Positions 6,298-14,307 of a DNA stretch of 26,576 nt are shown in pieces. Under the pieces are notes generated by a model that searched no databases, was not told where the DNA came from, and saw only the letters and a list, made by a program, of their open reading frames with translations. The position numbers were made by a program, and so were the translations under genes. The number at the start of each line of letters is the position of its first letter. Within the stretch, counting starts at the first letter, position 1. The stretch comes from Devosiaceae bacterium (lineage in GTDB: Bacteria > Pseudomonadota > Alphaproteobacteria > Rhizobiales > Devosiaceae): contig JAKISW010000038.1 in assembly GCA_021648375.1 (NCBI GenBank), positions 1 to 26,576 of the forward strand. The letters run 5' to 3'.

Positions 6298-8604
6298 TTA
6301 TAGCAGCGTTGAAATTGTAAACTGGAATACCTGCGTACTATCCCCGGTATCCTGCTGAAGAACCTGAGCAAAATCACCACGCAACGGACCAAAAGGTGAA
6401 TTCCAGATAATGGAGGCACCAACGGATGAGCGCACCTGTTGAGTATCGCCAGAGACTGTGGCCGGCGCTGCAATAGAAGCGCTGGAAAGGTATCCAACGT
6501 CAGCCCAGACGGCCCCGCGTAATCCGTAGCTTTCCGGCAATGCTGGAATTGGGAATTCAAGCTCTGCAGAAATTCCGGCAAAAACAGTGGACCCCAGGCT
6601 CTCGCCGTTGGCAGCGTTTGGTCCCATGCCCCTGGCCTGGAAGCCACGGACAAGATTTGGGCCTTTGAAATAGGTTTCTGTTACGTTTACACCGGTGCCA
6701 CTAAGATCACTGATAACACCGACCTGACCACGTACGGAAGCAACAATTCCTGAATCCTGGATAACAGGTATAAAATAACGGGCTTTGGCTTCAGTGCTAA
6801 TAAAATTATTATCCCAACCTACATATTGCTGGCTAAGAGTGGCGATAAGGCCGGTTGTGGGAATGGTCGGACTGTCAACGGAATTGTAAGTGAGGCTGTA
6901 GCCTATAAAGGCTTTGTTTCGTGTCACACCATCTAGACCCAGAACAGAATCGTTAGGGGCGTTATCAACAAAAGTACGAGATTCAATTCCTACCATGACA
7001 CTGGCACTGAGTTCATCAGTCAGCGGAACACCGAACCGAAGTTGTCCTCCTGTGGCGTCTGAGCCATAAAAACTTGCAGCAGTTTCTGAAGAAATACTTT
7101 TGTATAGATCAAAACCGGCTGAAACCCTTAGTCCCGCAAAGCGCGGCTCAGAGAACGAAAGCTCATAGGTTTGACCATTAGGAGTGGCGCCAACAGAAAT
7201 CTTCAGATATTGACCACGGCCCAAAAAGTTGGTTTCTGTAAGAGATATTTCACCCAGAACTCCATCAGATGAAGAATAGCCAGCGGAAAATCCATAATCG
7301 CCGGTGGATTTTTCCACAACTGCAATATTCAGGATAATTTTATCTGCCGCACTGCCCGACTGGGTTGTAACGCCAACTGATGCAAAATAGTTCAGTTGTT
7401 CAATTGCTGTTTTGCCGCGTGTAACCATTGAGCGATTGAACGGGTCACCTTCAGCAAAATCAAGCTCACGGCGAATAACAAAATCACGGGTCTTGGTATT
7501 GCCGGTGATATTTATGCGCTCCACATAAACCCGAGCGCCTTCATCAATCAGATAAGTTACGTTGAATATTTTATTTGCCACGTCACGATCAAGCCGCGGA
7601 CGAACATCGGCAAAGGCAAATCCCTGCCCAGTGGCTCTAAAGGCAAGATCTTCAACCGAACGCTGCAAATCACGGAATGAGTATGTACCACCCTGATAAG
7701 TGCGAATGCTTGGTTTTAGAGCACCTGTATCAAGGCCTGGAATCGAGGTTTCGATACCAATTTCACCAAAGCTGTAGCGCTCGCCTTCTGAAATTGTAAA
7801 GCTTACGAAATAGGCATTGCGATCGGCGTCAAATTCAGCAACAGCTGATAAAACCTGAGCATCGGGAAAACCACGATTTACATAATAGAAGCGAATGGCC
7901 TCTTTATCAAAATCCAGTTTTTCCTGTTTCAACTCGTCATCGTTAAACAGCCAGCTCATCAAATTTGTTTCGCGGGTACTGATAACGCCTTTAAGAGTTC
8001 CGGAGTTAAACGAATTATTGCCTGTAAAGTTAATCGCTGCGATCCCCGCGCGATCTCCCTCATCAATCACGAACACAATACGCATGCGCCCGTCTTCAAC
8101 CGCTTCAGTGCGGGAAGTAACGGAAACATTGGTGTACCCTGCATTGCCATAGGCCGATTGAATAGCAGCAACATCCCCCTGCAGACGCTCTTGAGTAAAT
8201 GTGCCGCGAGAAGCCAGATTGACCAGAACAATCAGTTTATCGTCAGAAAAACGCTGATTACCTTCAAACAGTACCGAAGCAACAATAGAGTTTTCACGAA
8301 CGGACACAGAAAGGGTGCCGCCGGAATAGCGCACACTGACCGAACTGAACAGACCTGTGGAGTTAAGGGAATTAATGGACGCCTGAATTTTTGAATTTGT
8401 TGCAACATCACCAACACGAATGGTCAGATATGATTTCAGAGTAAGGTCATCGACCCTGGAGTTTCCAGTAACCGAAATACGCGACACTGTCTGTGCCTGA
8501 GCGGCCTCAACGCCAAAAACCCCAAACCCGATACCGGTTACAGGTGCAAAAAGCACCAGGGCCAGTGACAAAATAAAACTACGGAGCAAATTACGCTGGA
8601 TCAT
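6298..8604 (-). CDS. bamA: Outer-membrane protein assembly factor BamA (Omp85)
   Basis: Central subunit of the BAM machine, which folds beta-barrel proteins into the outer membrane. A signal peptide (positive MIQRNLLR, hydrophobic core, cleavage near AAQAQ at about residue 38) is followed by five POTRA repeats to about residue 425. A 16-strand barrel follows, with the conserved VRGF motif in PNLVRGFQARGMGP. The length of 768 aa is normal. I chose the ATG at 8604 because a signal peptide starts there and GAGGA precedes it; the frame stays open upstream to 8745, but those codons look like leader. The last residues are FTISTLL, so the terminal residue is Leu and not the usual aromatic. rseP lies upstream with a 215-base leader between them. 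Confidence 0.97.
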   Translation of the reverse strand: MIQRNLLRSFILSLALVLFAPVTGIGFGVFGVEAAQAQTVSRISVTGNSRVDDLTLKSYLTIRVGDVATNSKIQASINSLNSTGLFSSVSVRYSGGTLSVSVRENSIVASVLFEGNQRFSDDKLIVLVNLASRGTFTQERLQGDVAAIQSAYGNAGYTNVSVTSRTEAVEDGRMRIVFVIDEGDRAGIAAINFTGNNSFNSGTLKGVISTRETNLMSWLFNDDELKQEKLDFDKEAIRFYYVNRGFPDAQVLSAVAEFDADRNAYFVSFTISEGERYSFGEIGIETSIPGLDTGALKPSIRTYQGGTYSFRDLQRSVEDLAFRATGQGFAFADVRPRLDRDVANKIFNVTYLIDEGARVYVERINITGNTKTRDFVIRRELDFAEGDPFNRSMVTRGKTAIEQLNYFASVGVTTQSGSAADKIILNIAVVEKSTGDYGFSAGYSSSDGVLGEISLTETNFLGRGQYLKISVGATPNGQTYELSFSEPRFAGLRVSAGFDLYKSISSETAASFYGSDATGGQLRFGVPLTDELSASVMVGIESRTFVDNAPNDSVLGLDGVTRNKAFIGYSLTYNSVDSPTIPTTGLIATLSQQYVGWDNNFISTEAKARYFIPVIQDSGIVASVRGQVGVISDLSGTGVNVTETYFKGPNLVRGFQARGMGPNAANGESLGSTVFAGISAELEFPIPALPESYGLRGAVWADVGYLSSASIAAPATVSGDTQQVRSSVGASIIWNSPFGPLRGDFAQVLQQDTGDSTQVFQFTISTLL

Positions 8605-8622
8605 GGTGTCCTCAACAGTCTT

Positions 8623-8663
8623 TTTGACTTCAATCCCGACAAGCCGTTTGACTTCATCCCGGC
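8623..8663. repeat. Imperfect tandem repeat in the bamA leader
   Basis: TTTGACTTCAATCCCGAC (8623-8640) and TTTGACTTCATCCCGGC (8647-8663) form two near-identical units with a 24-base period. They lie 19 to 59 bases upstream of the bamA start. Direct repeats of this kind can be response-regulator sites or a local duplication; the sequence does not say which. Confidence 0.55.
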
Positions 8664-8767
8664 ACCGGCAAAAAAAGAATCGCCGACGCAAAGTCCAATA
8701 ACATTCATCAGGTAAATGTTTTACTAGTTTTTCACTCAAGAGCAACCCGTTATGGTCAATTTAATGG

Positions 8768-8796
8768 TAAATATTTTGCCAAGGGTATTCTTGCAA
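8768..8796 (-). promoter_or_regulatory. Possible bamA promoter
   Basis: On the minus strand TTGCAA (8791-8796), a 17-base spacer and TATTTA (8768-8773) form a plausible sigma-70-type promoter about 165 bases before the bamA start. The gap of 215 bases between rseP and bamA is long for this block and leaves room for one. Moderate to weak evidence. Confidence 0.3.
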
Positions 8797-8814
8797 CAGT
8801 TGGATTTTGCAAGA
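8789..8814. repeat. Inverted repeat just after rseP
   Basis: TCTTGCAA (8789-8796) pairs perfectly with TTGCAAGA (8807-8814) across a 10-base loop. On the minus strand it begins within six bases of the rseP stop but is followed by ATACCC, not a T-run. It is therefore not a standard terminator for rseP. It overlaps the -35 of the possible bamA promoter and could be an operator. Confidence 0.45.
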
Positions 8815-8819
8815 GTTTT

Positions 8820-9932
8820 TCAAAATATATCATTGACCACGGTAAAAATCATCAACGTACCCACCAGCACCATGCCCATGCGAAAGCCAATTTCCTGAAT
8901 TCTCTGGCTTAGGGGTTTGCCCTTAATGGCTTCAATAAGGTAATAAACCAGGTGCCCACCATCGAGCATCGGGATTGGAAACAGGTTAAAAATCCCGATA
9001 TTCAAGGACAATAACGCGGTCAGGTTCAACAGGGCGATAAAACCCAGAGTGGCCACTTCCCCCGAGATCTGGGCAACTTTGATTGGTCCACCCAATTGCT
9101 CCACATCGCCGCGCCCAACAAAGAAATCAGCCAAAAAGGCAAAGGTCCTATCAACAAGAAACACCATTTCTTCAACAGCCATCGACACGGCTTCAATGGG
9201 GCCGGGGTAAAACCTGACTACATCTTCAGGGCTGATGCTGCGGGAAACGCCAATGCGTCCAATCCGGTTTTCATTGCCAAAACGATCAATTACCGGAACT
9301 GCAGCCGGTACAAGTGAGATTTCGATCTCACGATCAAACCGATCCAGTAATATGGTAACTTCACGTTCAGGACTGCTGGAGACCAGGCGCTGGAAATCAT
9401 TGAACCCGCGCACCACATATCCGTCGACCGAAAGAATTTTGTCCCCCGGTAAAATCCCGGCCTCAGAAGCGATTGAGTTAGCAATCACATCCTGAATTAC
9501 CGGCTCCGTATAATAACGCCCCACTCCAAGCAGCAGCCCATAAAGTACAATAAATGTAAAAATAACATTGGCAAGAGGACCGGCAACCACAACAGCAATA
9601 CGTTGCCAGACAGATTTTTGAGAAAACAGATTGTCTCTGAGATGCGGCGGGATTTTTGCCACAAATTCAGGATCGTTAAGCGAGGCCTCGTTCATATCCC
9701 CGACAAAGCGCACGTAGCCACCCAGCGGTATTAACGAAAGCCGCCAGCGCGTTCCCAAACGGTCTGTAAACCCCCATATTTCGCGGCCAAACCCAACAGA
9801 AAAGGTCTGAATGGCGACCCCGTTCCAGCGTGCAACCAGATAGTGACCCATCTCGTGGACAAAAACTATCACCGTCAAAACCAAAAGAAACGGCGCGATA
9901 TAGGATAACAACCACCAGGCAAATTCAAACAT
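8820..9932 (-). CDS. rseP: Site-2 zinc metalloprotease, RseP/MmpA type
   Basis: Intramembrane protease of the inner membrane that cleaves anti-sigma factors and leftover signal peptides. The zinc motif HEMGH is at residues 26-30 in the first membrane helix. One PDZ domain follows (around GDKILSVDGYVVRGFNDFQ), and the second catalytic motif is MLDGGHLVYYLIEA near the C terminus. The length is 370 aa, close to the single-PDZ alphaproteobacterial MmpA form and shorter than the two-PDZ E. coli protein. I use the ATG at 9932, where the hydrophobic N terminus begins. A longer frame to 9980 adds a polar stretch unlike the family. It follows cdsA by 54 bases; dxr, often placed between the two, is absent. 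Confidence 0.95.
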   Translation of the reverse strand: MFEFAWWLLSYIAPFLLVLTVIVFVHEMGHYLVARWNGVAIQTFSVGFGREIWGFTDRLGTRWRLSLIPLGGYVRFVGDMNEASLNDPEFVAKIPPHLRDNLFSQKSVWQRIAVVVAGPLANVIFTFIVLYGLLLGVGRYYTEPVIQDVIANSIASEAGILPGDKILSVDGYVVRGFNDFQRLVSSSPEREVTILLDRFDREIEISLVPAAVPVIDRFGNENRIGRIGVSRSISPEDVVRFYPGPIEAVSMAVEEMVFLVDRTFAFLADFFVGRGDVEQLGGPIKVAQISGEVATLGFIALLNLTALLSLNIGIFNLFPIPMLDGGHLVYYLIEAIKGKPLSQRIQEIGFRMGMVLVGTLMIFTVVNDIF

Positions 9933-9986
9933 CTTTAATTTTCCAAATTTAGTACGATTATGACACGACCCGGGCCACAAATATTG

Positions 9987-10940
9987 TTACCAGACAAAAA
10001 CACCACGCGCGACAAATTGCGAACCGGAATTTATAGCCCCAATGGCAAACAACAGCAAAGCGCCAAATGTAAGGCTGTCCATTCGATCAAGCAATCCCCC
10101 ATGCCCGGGGATAGCATCGCCACTATCCTTCACTCGGAAGTGGCGTTTTATGGCGCTTTCAACAAGGTCTCCCACTTGCCCGGAAACCGAAACACTGGCA
10201 GCGATCATCATGCCAATCCACCAGGGCGCAGGAGAAACAATCCCAAAGACCAAAAGCCCGCTCAAAGTGCCCGATATCAGGCCGCCAATGGCGCCAGACC
10301 AGGTTTTAGCCGGAGAAATATCAGGATTAAGCTTCGCACCACGAAAATAGCGACCGGCCAATAATGCGCCGGTATCGGTCATCCAGACTGTTGCACCAAG
10401 GAAAAAACAGGCTGCAAATCCCCAACCAACAATTCCCCATGAGGCAAAATCGGAAACCACATATTCAGAAGCATCAAAGCTCCATGTGTCAATTCCGCGA
10501 ATAAGCAGCAAAGCCAATATCACAGCGGAAAAGAACAAAAACCCCCCTGCTCTCCACACTCGGAATTTTGCCTGGCCAAATAGAGAAATAATTGCCCCTG
10601 CGCCCCCCATCAAAATACCAAAAGCAATTCCCCAAACCGAGCCAATAACGGGCACCAGTGCAATCAGCGCAATGAGCAACATGCCGAACGGGCGATTTTG
10701 GCGCGCGCCAATCATTGCTTCCCATTCACGCAAAACTCCGCCAAATGCCAGAGCAACCAACAGTGCAAACCAAATACCGCCCGCCCAAACCATAAAAATG
10801 GTAACCGAGAGCAAAACCGCTGCCGATATCAGGCGCGGCCCCATATCACTCCATGATTTTGATGAAGTATCTGCTTTGTCCGCCTGTGTATTTGTGCTTG
10901 ATCTTAGATTTTGGTCTGGCTCGTCTTTGTTAGGGCTCAT
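9987..10940 (-). CDS. cdsA: Phosphatidate cytidylyltransferase
   Basis: Inner-membrane enzyme making CDP-diacylglycerol from phosphatidic acid and CTP, the precursor of all phospholipid headgroups. The full family signature is present near the C terminus (KRHFRVKDSGDAIPGHGG followed by LLDRMD). About eight hydrophobic helices are spread through the 317 residues. A hydrophilic N-terminal tail of roughly 30 residues, rich in Asp, Ser and Thr, precedes the first helix. The ATG at 10940 overlaps the uppS stop as ATGA, so the two are translationally coupled. Confidence 0.96.
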   Translation of the reverse strand: MSPNKDEPDQNLRSSTNTQADKADTSSKSWSDMGPRLISAAVLLSVTIFMVWAGGIWFALLVALAFGGVLREWEAMIGARQNRPFGMLLIALIALVPVIGSVWGIAFGILMGGAGAIISLFGQAKFRVWRAGGFLFFSAVILALLLIRGIDTWSFDASEYVVSDFASWGIVGWGFAACFFLGATVWMTDTGALLAGRYFRGAKLNPDISPAKTWSGAIGGLISGTLSGLLVFGIVSPAPWWIGMMIAASVSVSGQVGDLVESAIKRHFRVKDSGDAIPGHGGLLDRMDSLTFGALLLFAIGAINSGSQFVARGVFVW

Positions 10941-11647
10941 GTCACTGTCTCAATTCCGCCAAACCGGCGCTGACGAGATGAAAATTTTTCAAGCGCTTCA
11001 ACAAACCAATTTTCATCAAACTGAGGCCAAAGGACATCCAAAAACACCAGTTCTGCATACGCTGCCTGCCAGACAAGAAAATTTGAGGTGCGCTGCTCTC
11101 CTCCAGTTCGAATTAGAAGGTCCGGGTCTGGAAGTCCGGCTGTGAAAAGTGAAGATGAGACTAAATCTTCCGTAATATCGCAAATTTTTAATTTGCCATC
11201 CAGCAGGTCCTGGCCGATATTTTTCATGGCGGTAGCTATTTCCAAGCGTCCCCCATAATTAAATGCCACGTTGAGATTAAGCCCGGTATTGGATCTGGTT
11301 TTTTCTTCAACCTTAGCAATAATTGTTTTTAACGCCGGTTCAAGGTCATCCCTGCCCCCAAGGATGCGAACTCTGACATTGTTCTCAATCAGTTTATCAA
11401 GGTCTGAATTAACAAACTTCTTTAGCAATTTGAAAATAAACTCAACTTCGGATTTTGGTCGGCGCCAATTTTCGGAGCTAAAACTAAATACCGTAAGATA
11501 TGGAACCTTATAGCGGATAGCACAATCAACCAGTTTCCTTAAGGATTTTATGCCCTCGAGGTGCCCCTCGGTTCTTTGTTTGCCACGCGCCAAAGCCCAG
11601 CGACCATTGCCATCCATAGTCACGCCAATGTGGGTGGGAATGGTCAA
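10937..11647 (-). CDS. uppS: Undecaprenyl diphosphate synthase
   Basis: Cis-prenyltransferase that adds isopentenyl units to farnesyl diphosphate to make the C55 lipid carrier for peptidoglycan and O-antigen. The catalytic Asp12 lies in TMDGNGRWALARGKQR. FSFSSENWRRP and the C-terminal RTGGEQRTSNFLVWQAAYAE are diagnostic. The length is 236 aa. The codon at the inferred start (11645-11647) is TTG, not ATG. An in-frame stop lies about 45 bases further up with no ATG or GTG between, so a rare start is forced. No good Shine-Dalgarno is visible. A 189-base gap separates it from frr. Confidence 0.95.
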   Translation of the reverse strand: MTIPTHIGVTMDGNGRWALARGKQRTEGHLEGIKSLRKLVDCAIRYKVPYLTVFSFSSENWRRPKSEVEFIFKLLKKFVNSDLDKLIENNVRVRILGGRDDLEPALKTIIAKVEEKTRSNTGLNLNVAFNYGGRLEIATAMKNIGQDLLDGKLKICDITEDLVSSSLFTAGLPDPDLLIRTGGEQRTSNFLVWQAAYAELVFLDVLWPQFDENWFVEALEKFSSRQRRFGGIETVT

Positions 11648-11836
11648 ATTGTCATTAATGTGGTCGGTTTTTATTTCAGCGGTTTCTATTTAACTGCCCC
11701 TTTGGCAAACTAACTGGTCAAGCGAATAACAAATCCTCTCACCATGTAAAAGTCTTCATGATATCTTTATCGCAAATCATGAACATTTGGTTGCGCAAAT
11801 TACCCGAGTCAGAGCACTAGCAGATCATCTGAATTC

Positions 11837-12397
11837 CTAAACCTGCATAATTTCTTTTTCTTTTTGCGCAGTGATATCGTCGATTTTCGTAATGGCATCA
11901 TCGGTAGCCTTTTGCACCTGTTCAGAATACCCGTGCATTTCATCCTTACCCATGTCTCCGTCTTTTTCGCCCTTTTTCAAATTATCCATGCCATCACGAC
12001 GGATATGGCGAACAGCAACCCGGGCCTGCTCTGCGTAATTAGAGGCAACTTTGCTCAGTTCGCGCCGTCTCTCCTCGTTTAGCTCTGGAAGCGGCACCCG
12101 GATATTCGCCCCCTCTGTAATGGGATTTAGACCAAGACCTGATTCACGAATTGCCTTATCAACCGCTGCTGCCATCGTGCGATCCCAAACCTGAACTGAA
12201 ATCATTCTGACATCAGAAACAGTAACAGAGGCCATTTGGTTTAGGGGCATGGGTGATCCATAGGCATCAACCATAACCGGATCCAGCATAGTTGCGCTGG
12301 CTCGACCAGTTCTCAGCCCTGCCAGTTCATCTTTGAGTGAATCAACGGATTTATCCATGCGCGCAGTTAATGCGCTAAGAGAAAATTCATCGGCCAT
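11837..12397 (-). CDS. frr: Ribosome recycling factor
   Basis: Works with EF-G to split the post-termination ribosome in the cytoplasm. The 186-residue protein has the expected two-domain layout: the three-helix bundle starting LAGLRTGRASATMLDPV, the beta domain (VDAYGSPMPLNQMASVTV), and the returning helices ERRRELSKVASNYAEQARVA and AVRHIRRDGMDNLK. The ATG at 12397 has GGGA about eleven bases upstream. It lies 108 bases after pyrH. Confidence 0.97.
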   Translation of the reverse strand: MADEFSLSALTARMDKSVDSLKDELAGLRTGRASATMLDPVMVDAYGSPMPLNQMASVTVSDVRMISVQVWDRTMAAAVDKAIRESGLGLNPITEGANIRVPLPELNEERRRELSKVASNYAEQARVAVRHIRRDGMDNLKKGEKDGDMGKDEMHGYSEQVQKATDDAITKIDDITAQKEKEIMQV

Positions 12398-12505
12398 ATC
12401 TTAAATCCCATCGTAAATCTGGTTCAGCTGCATAAATTTGTTGTGTGATCAATAAATCTGGTTTTAAAATTTTAGTTCACGCGATACTAGTTTTTTGGTC
12501 TGCCT

Positions 12506-13222
12506 TCACCCTACGCGAGTGGAGAATACCTGACCATCCAAAACCCCGGAAAGGCCACCCCTGGCATCCAACGCATATACCAGTATGGGCAATTTATTGT
12601 CGCGAGCAAGGGCGAAGGCCGCAGTATCCATGATTTTGAGGTCTTTAGCGATAACTTCGGCATGACTTATGCTATCAAACCTTGTGGCATCAGGATCAAT
12701 ATTGGGATCGGCAGAATAGATGCCGTCCACTTTGGTTCCTTTAAGCAAAACGTCACAATCCAGCTCGATTGCCTTTAGCGCTGCGGCGGTATCGGTGGTA
12801 AAAAAAGGATTTCCGGTTCCCCCGCCACAAATTACCACCTGCCCTTTTCTAAGAGCAGCTTTTGCGTCTCTGGCGGTAAAAACATCGGCTACACTTGGCA
12901 TGGGAACAGAGGAAAAAACTTTTGCCTCAACACCTTGAGCGGTAATTTCCTGACCAAGGGCTAAAGAATTAATCACAGTGCCAAGCATGCCCATGAGATC
13001 GCCGGTTACCCGATCACCCCCTTCGGCTGCAATTTTTAGCCCTCGAAAAATATTCCCGGCCCCAATGACGATTGCAACCTGAACACCATTCGAGGCGATT
13101 TTGACAATCTGTCCGGCCAGGGATTTTAAAAATTTTGCTTCAATACCAAAATTTTGATCCCCGGCAAGAACCTCGCCGGAGACCTTTAACAATATTCGTT
13201 TATATGGATACGTATCAGGCAA
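12506..13222 (-). CDS. pyrH: UMP kinase
   Basis: Phosphorylates UMP to UDP, the hexameric bacterial enzyme of the amino-acid-kinase family, regulated by GTP and UTP. Motifs: KRILLKVSGEVLAGD (residues 8-22), VIGAGNIFRGL, TARDAKAALRKGQVVICGGG and DVLLKGTKVDGIYSADP. The length of 238 aa is normal. The start codon at 13220-13222 is TTG, supported by AAGGGA seven bases upstream and by alignment to the family N terminus. tsf lies upstream with a 56-base gap. Confidence 0.96.
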   Translation of the reverse strand: MPDTYPYKRILLKVSGEVLAGDQNFGIEAKFLKSLAGQIVKIASNGVQVAIVIGAGNIFRGLKIAAEGGDRVTGDLMGMLGTVINSLALGQEITAQGVEAKVFSSVPMPSVADVFTARDAKAALRKGQVVICGGGTGNPFFTTDTAAALKAIELDCDVLLKGTKVDGIYSADPNIDPDATRFDSISHAEVIAKDLKIMDTAAFALARDNKLPILVYALDARGGLSGVLDGQVFSTRVG

Positions 13223-13278
13223 AACAATTCCCTTCGATCCGGGATTTGCCCGGCCAGAATCTAATTATTGCCACCTGT

Positions 13279-14220
13279 TTACTTGGTGCCAGCAGCGGCG
13301 GCAACCTCCGCAGCAAAATCGCTCTCAACTTTTTCAACGCCTTCACCAAGAGCCATGCGCACAAAACCGGTGAGTTTTATATCGGCTCCCGCATCTTTTT
13401 GGGCAGCATTTAACACGTCGGAAATTTTGTTTTCGCCGTCAATTACAAATACCTGCTCCAACAAACAGACTTCGCCATAAAATTTGCGAATTCGGCCTTC
13501 CACCATTTTTTCAATAATGGCGGCAGGTTTGCCAGATGCGCTGGCCTGTTCGCTAAATACCGCGCGCTCACGAGCCACAACCGCAGGATCCAGATCATCT
13601 GACGACACAGCAAGAGGATTAGTGGCAGCAATATGCATGGCAATCTGTTTGCCAATTGCATTGAGAACTTCTTTATCCCCATCGGACTGCAACGCAACCA
13701 ATACACCCATTTTACCCAGACCATCTGCGACGCCATTGTGGATGTATGAGGCAACCACGCCCTGCTCCACACTAAGTGCGGATGAGCGGCGTAGAACCAT
13801 GTTTTCACCAATTGTTGCAACGGTTGCGGTAACTTTTTCACCCACATTCATACCGGAAGTATGGAATGCAAGCGAATTTACTCTGTCAGCATCGGTATCG
13901 CCTGAGCCTTGATCGTCAGCCAGGGCGATTAAGGCAATGTTTGCAACAAGTGCTTGAAACTCTTCGTTGAGAGCAACAAAATCGGTTTCTGAGTTTAACT
14001 CAACAACAGTGCCTTTATTGCCTTCAGTTGCAACGCCAACCAAACCTTCGGCGGCAACGCGTCCGGATTTTTTTGCAGCCTTTGAAAGACCTTTGGATCG
14101 TAGCCAATCGATAGCGGCTTCAATGTCACCATCAGTGGCAGTAAGGGCGTTTTTACAGTCCATCATGCCTGCGCCGGTGAGTTCGCGCAATTCTTTTACC
14201 TGTGATGCAGAAATAGCCAT
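13279..14220 (-). CDS. tsf: Translation elongation factor Ts
   Basis: Nucleotide-exchange factor for EF-Tu. The N-terminal UBA-like domain (VKELRELTGAGMMDCKNAL) and the EF-Tu-contact motif NSETDFVALNEEF are visible, followed by the two-lobe core and an Ala-rich C terminus. The ATG at 14220 is preceded by AAGGA at a good distance and gives 313 aa, in line with the family. A frame extending to 14277 covers only the intergenic leader and is not used. It follows rpsB by 87 bases, the near-universal rpsB-tsf pair. Confidence 0.97.
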   Translation of the reverse strand: MAISASQVKELRELTGAGMMDCKNALTATDGDIEAAIDWLRSKGLSKAAKKSGRVAAEGLVGVATEGNKGTVVELNSETDFVALNEEFQALVANIALIALADDQGSGDTDADRVNSLAFHTSGMNVGEKVTATVATIGENMVLRRSSALSVEQGVVASYIHNGVADGLGKMGVLVALQSDGDKEVLNAIGKQIAMHIAATNPLAVSSDDLDPAVVARERAVFSEQASASGKPAAIIEKMVEGRIRKFYGEVCLLEQVFVIDGENKISDVLNAAQKDAGADIKLTGFVRMALGEGVEKVESDFAAEVAAAAGTK

Positions 14221-14307
14221 AGCCAGTTTCCTTAAGCTTGCGGCCCCAAAAAAAGAGCCTGCTTTATTAACAATCAAAATGGATTTTATTGGAGTCAGGT
14301 GGATAAA

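Noticed and set aside
10486..11145. Plus-strand open frame of 219 codons over cdsA and uppS
   Set aside because: It lies antisense to two clearly identified genes, has no family motif and reflects codon bias of the opposite strand.
12414..12463. Two copies of TAAATCTGGTT, 39 bases apart, in the pyrH-frr gap
   Set aside because: Eleven AT-rich bases repeated once in a non-coding gap is weak, with no further structure.
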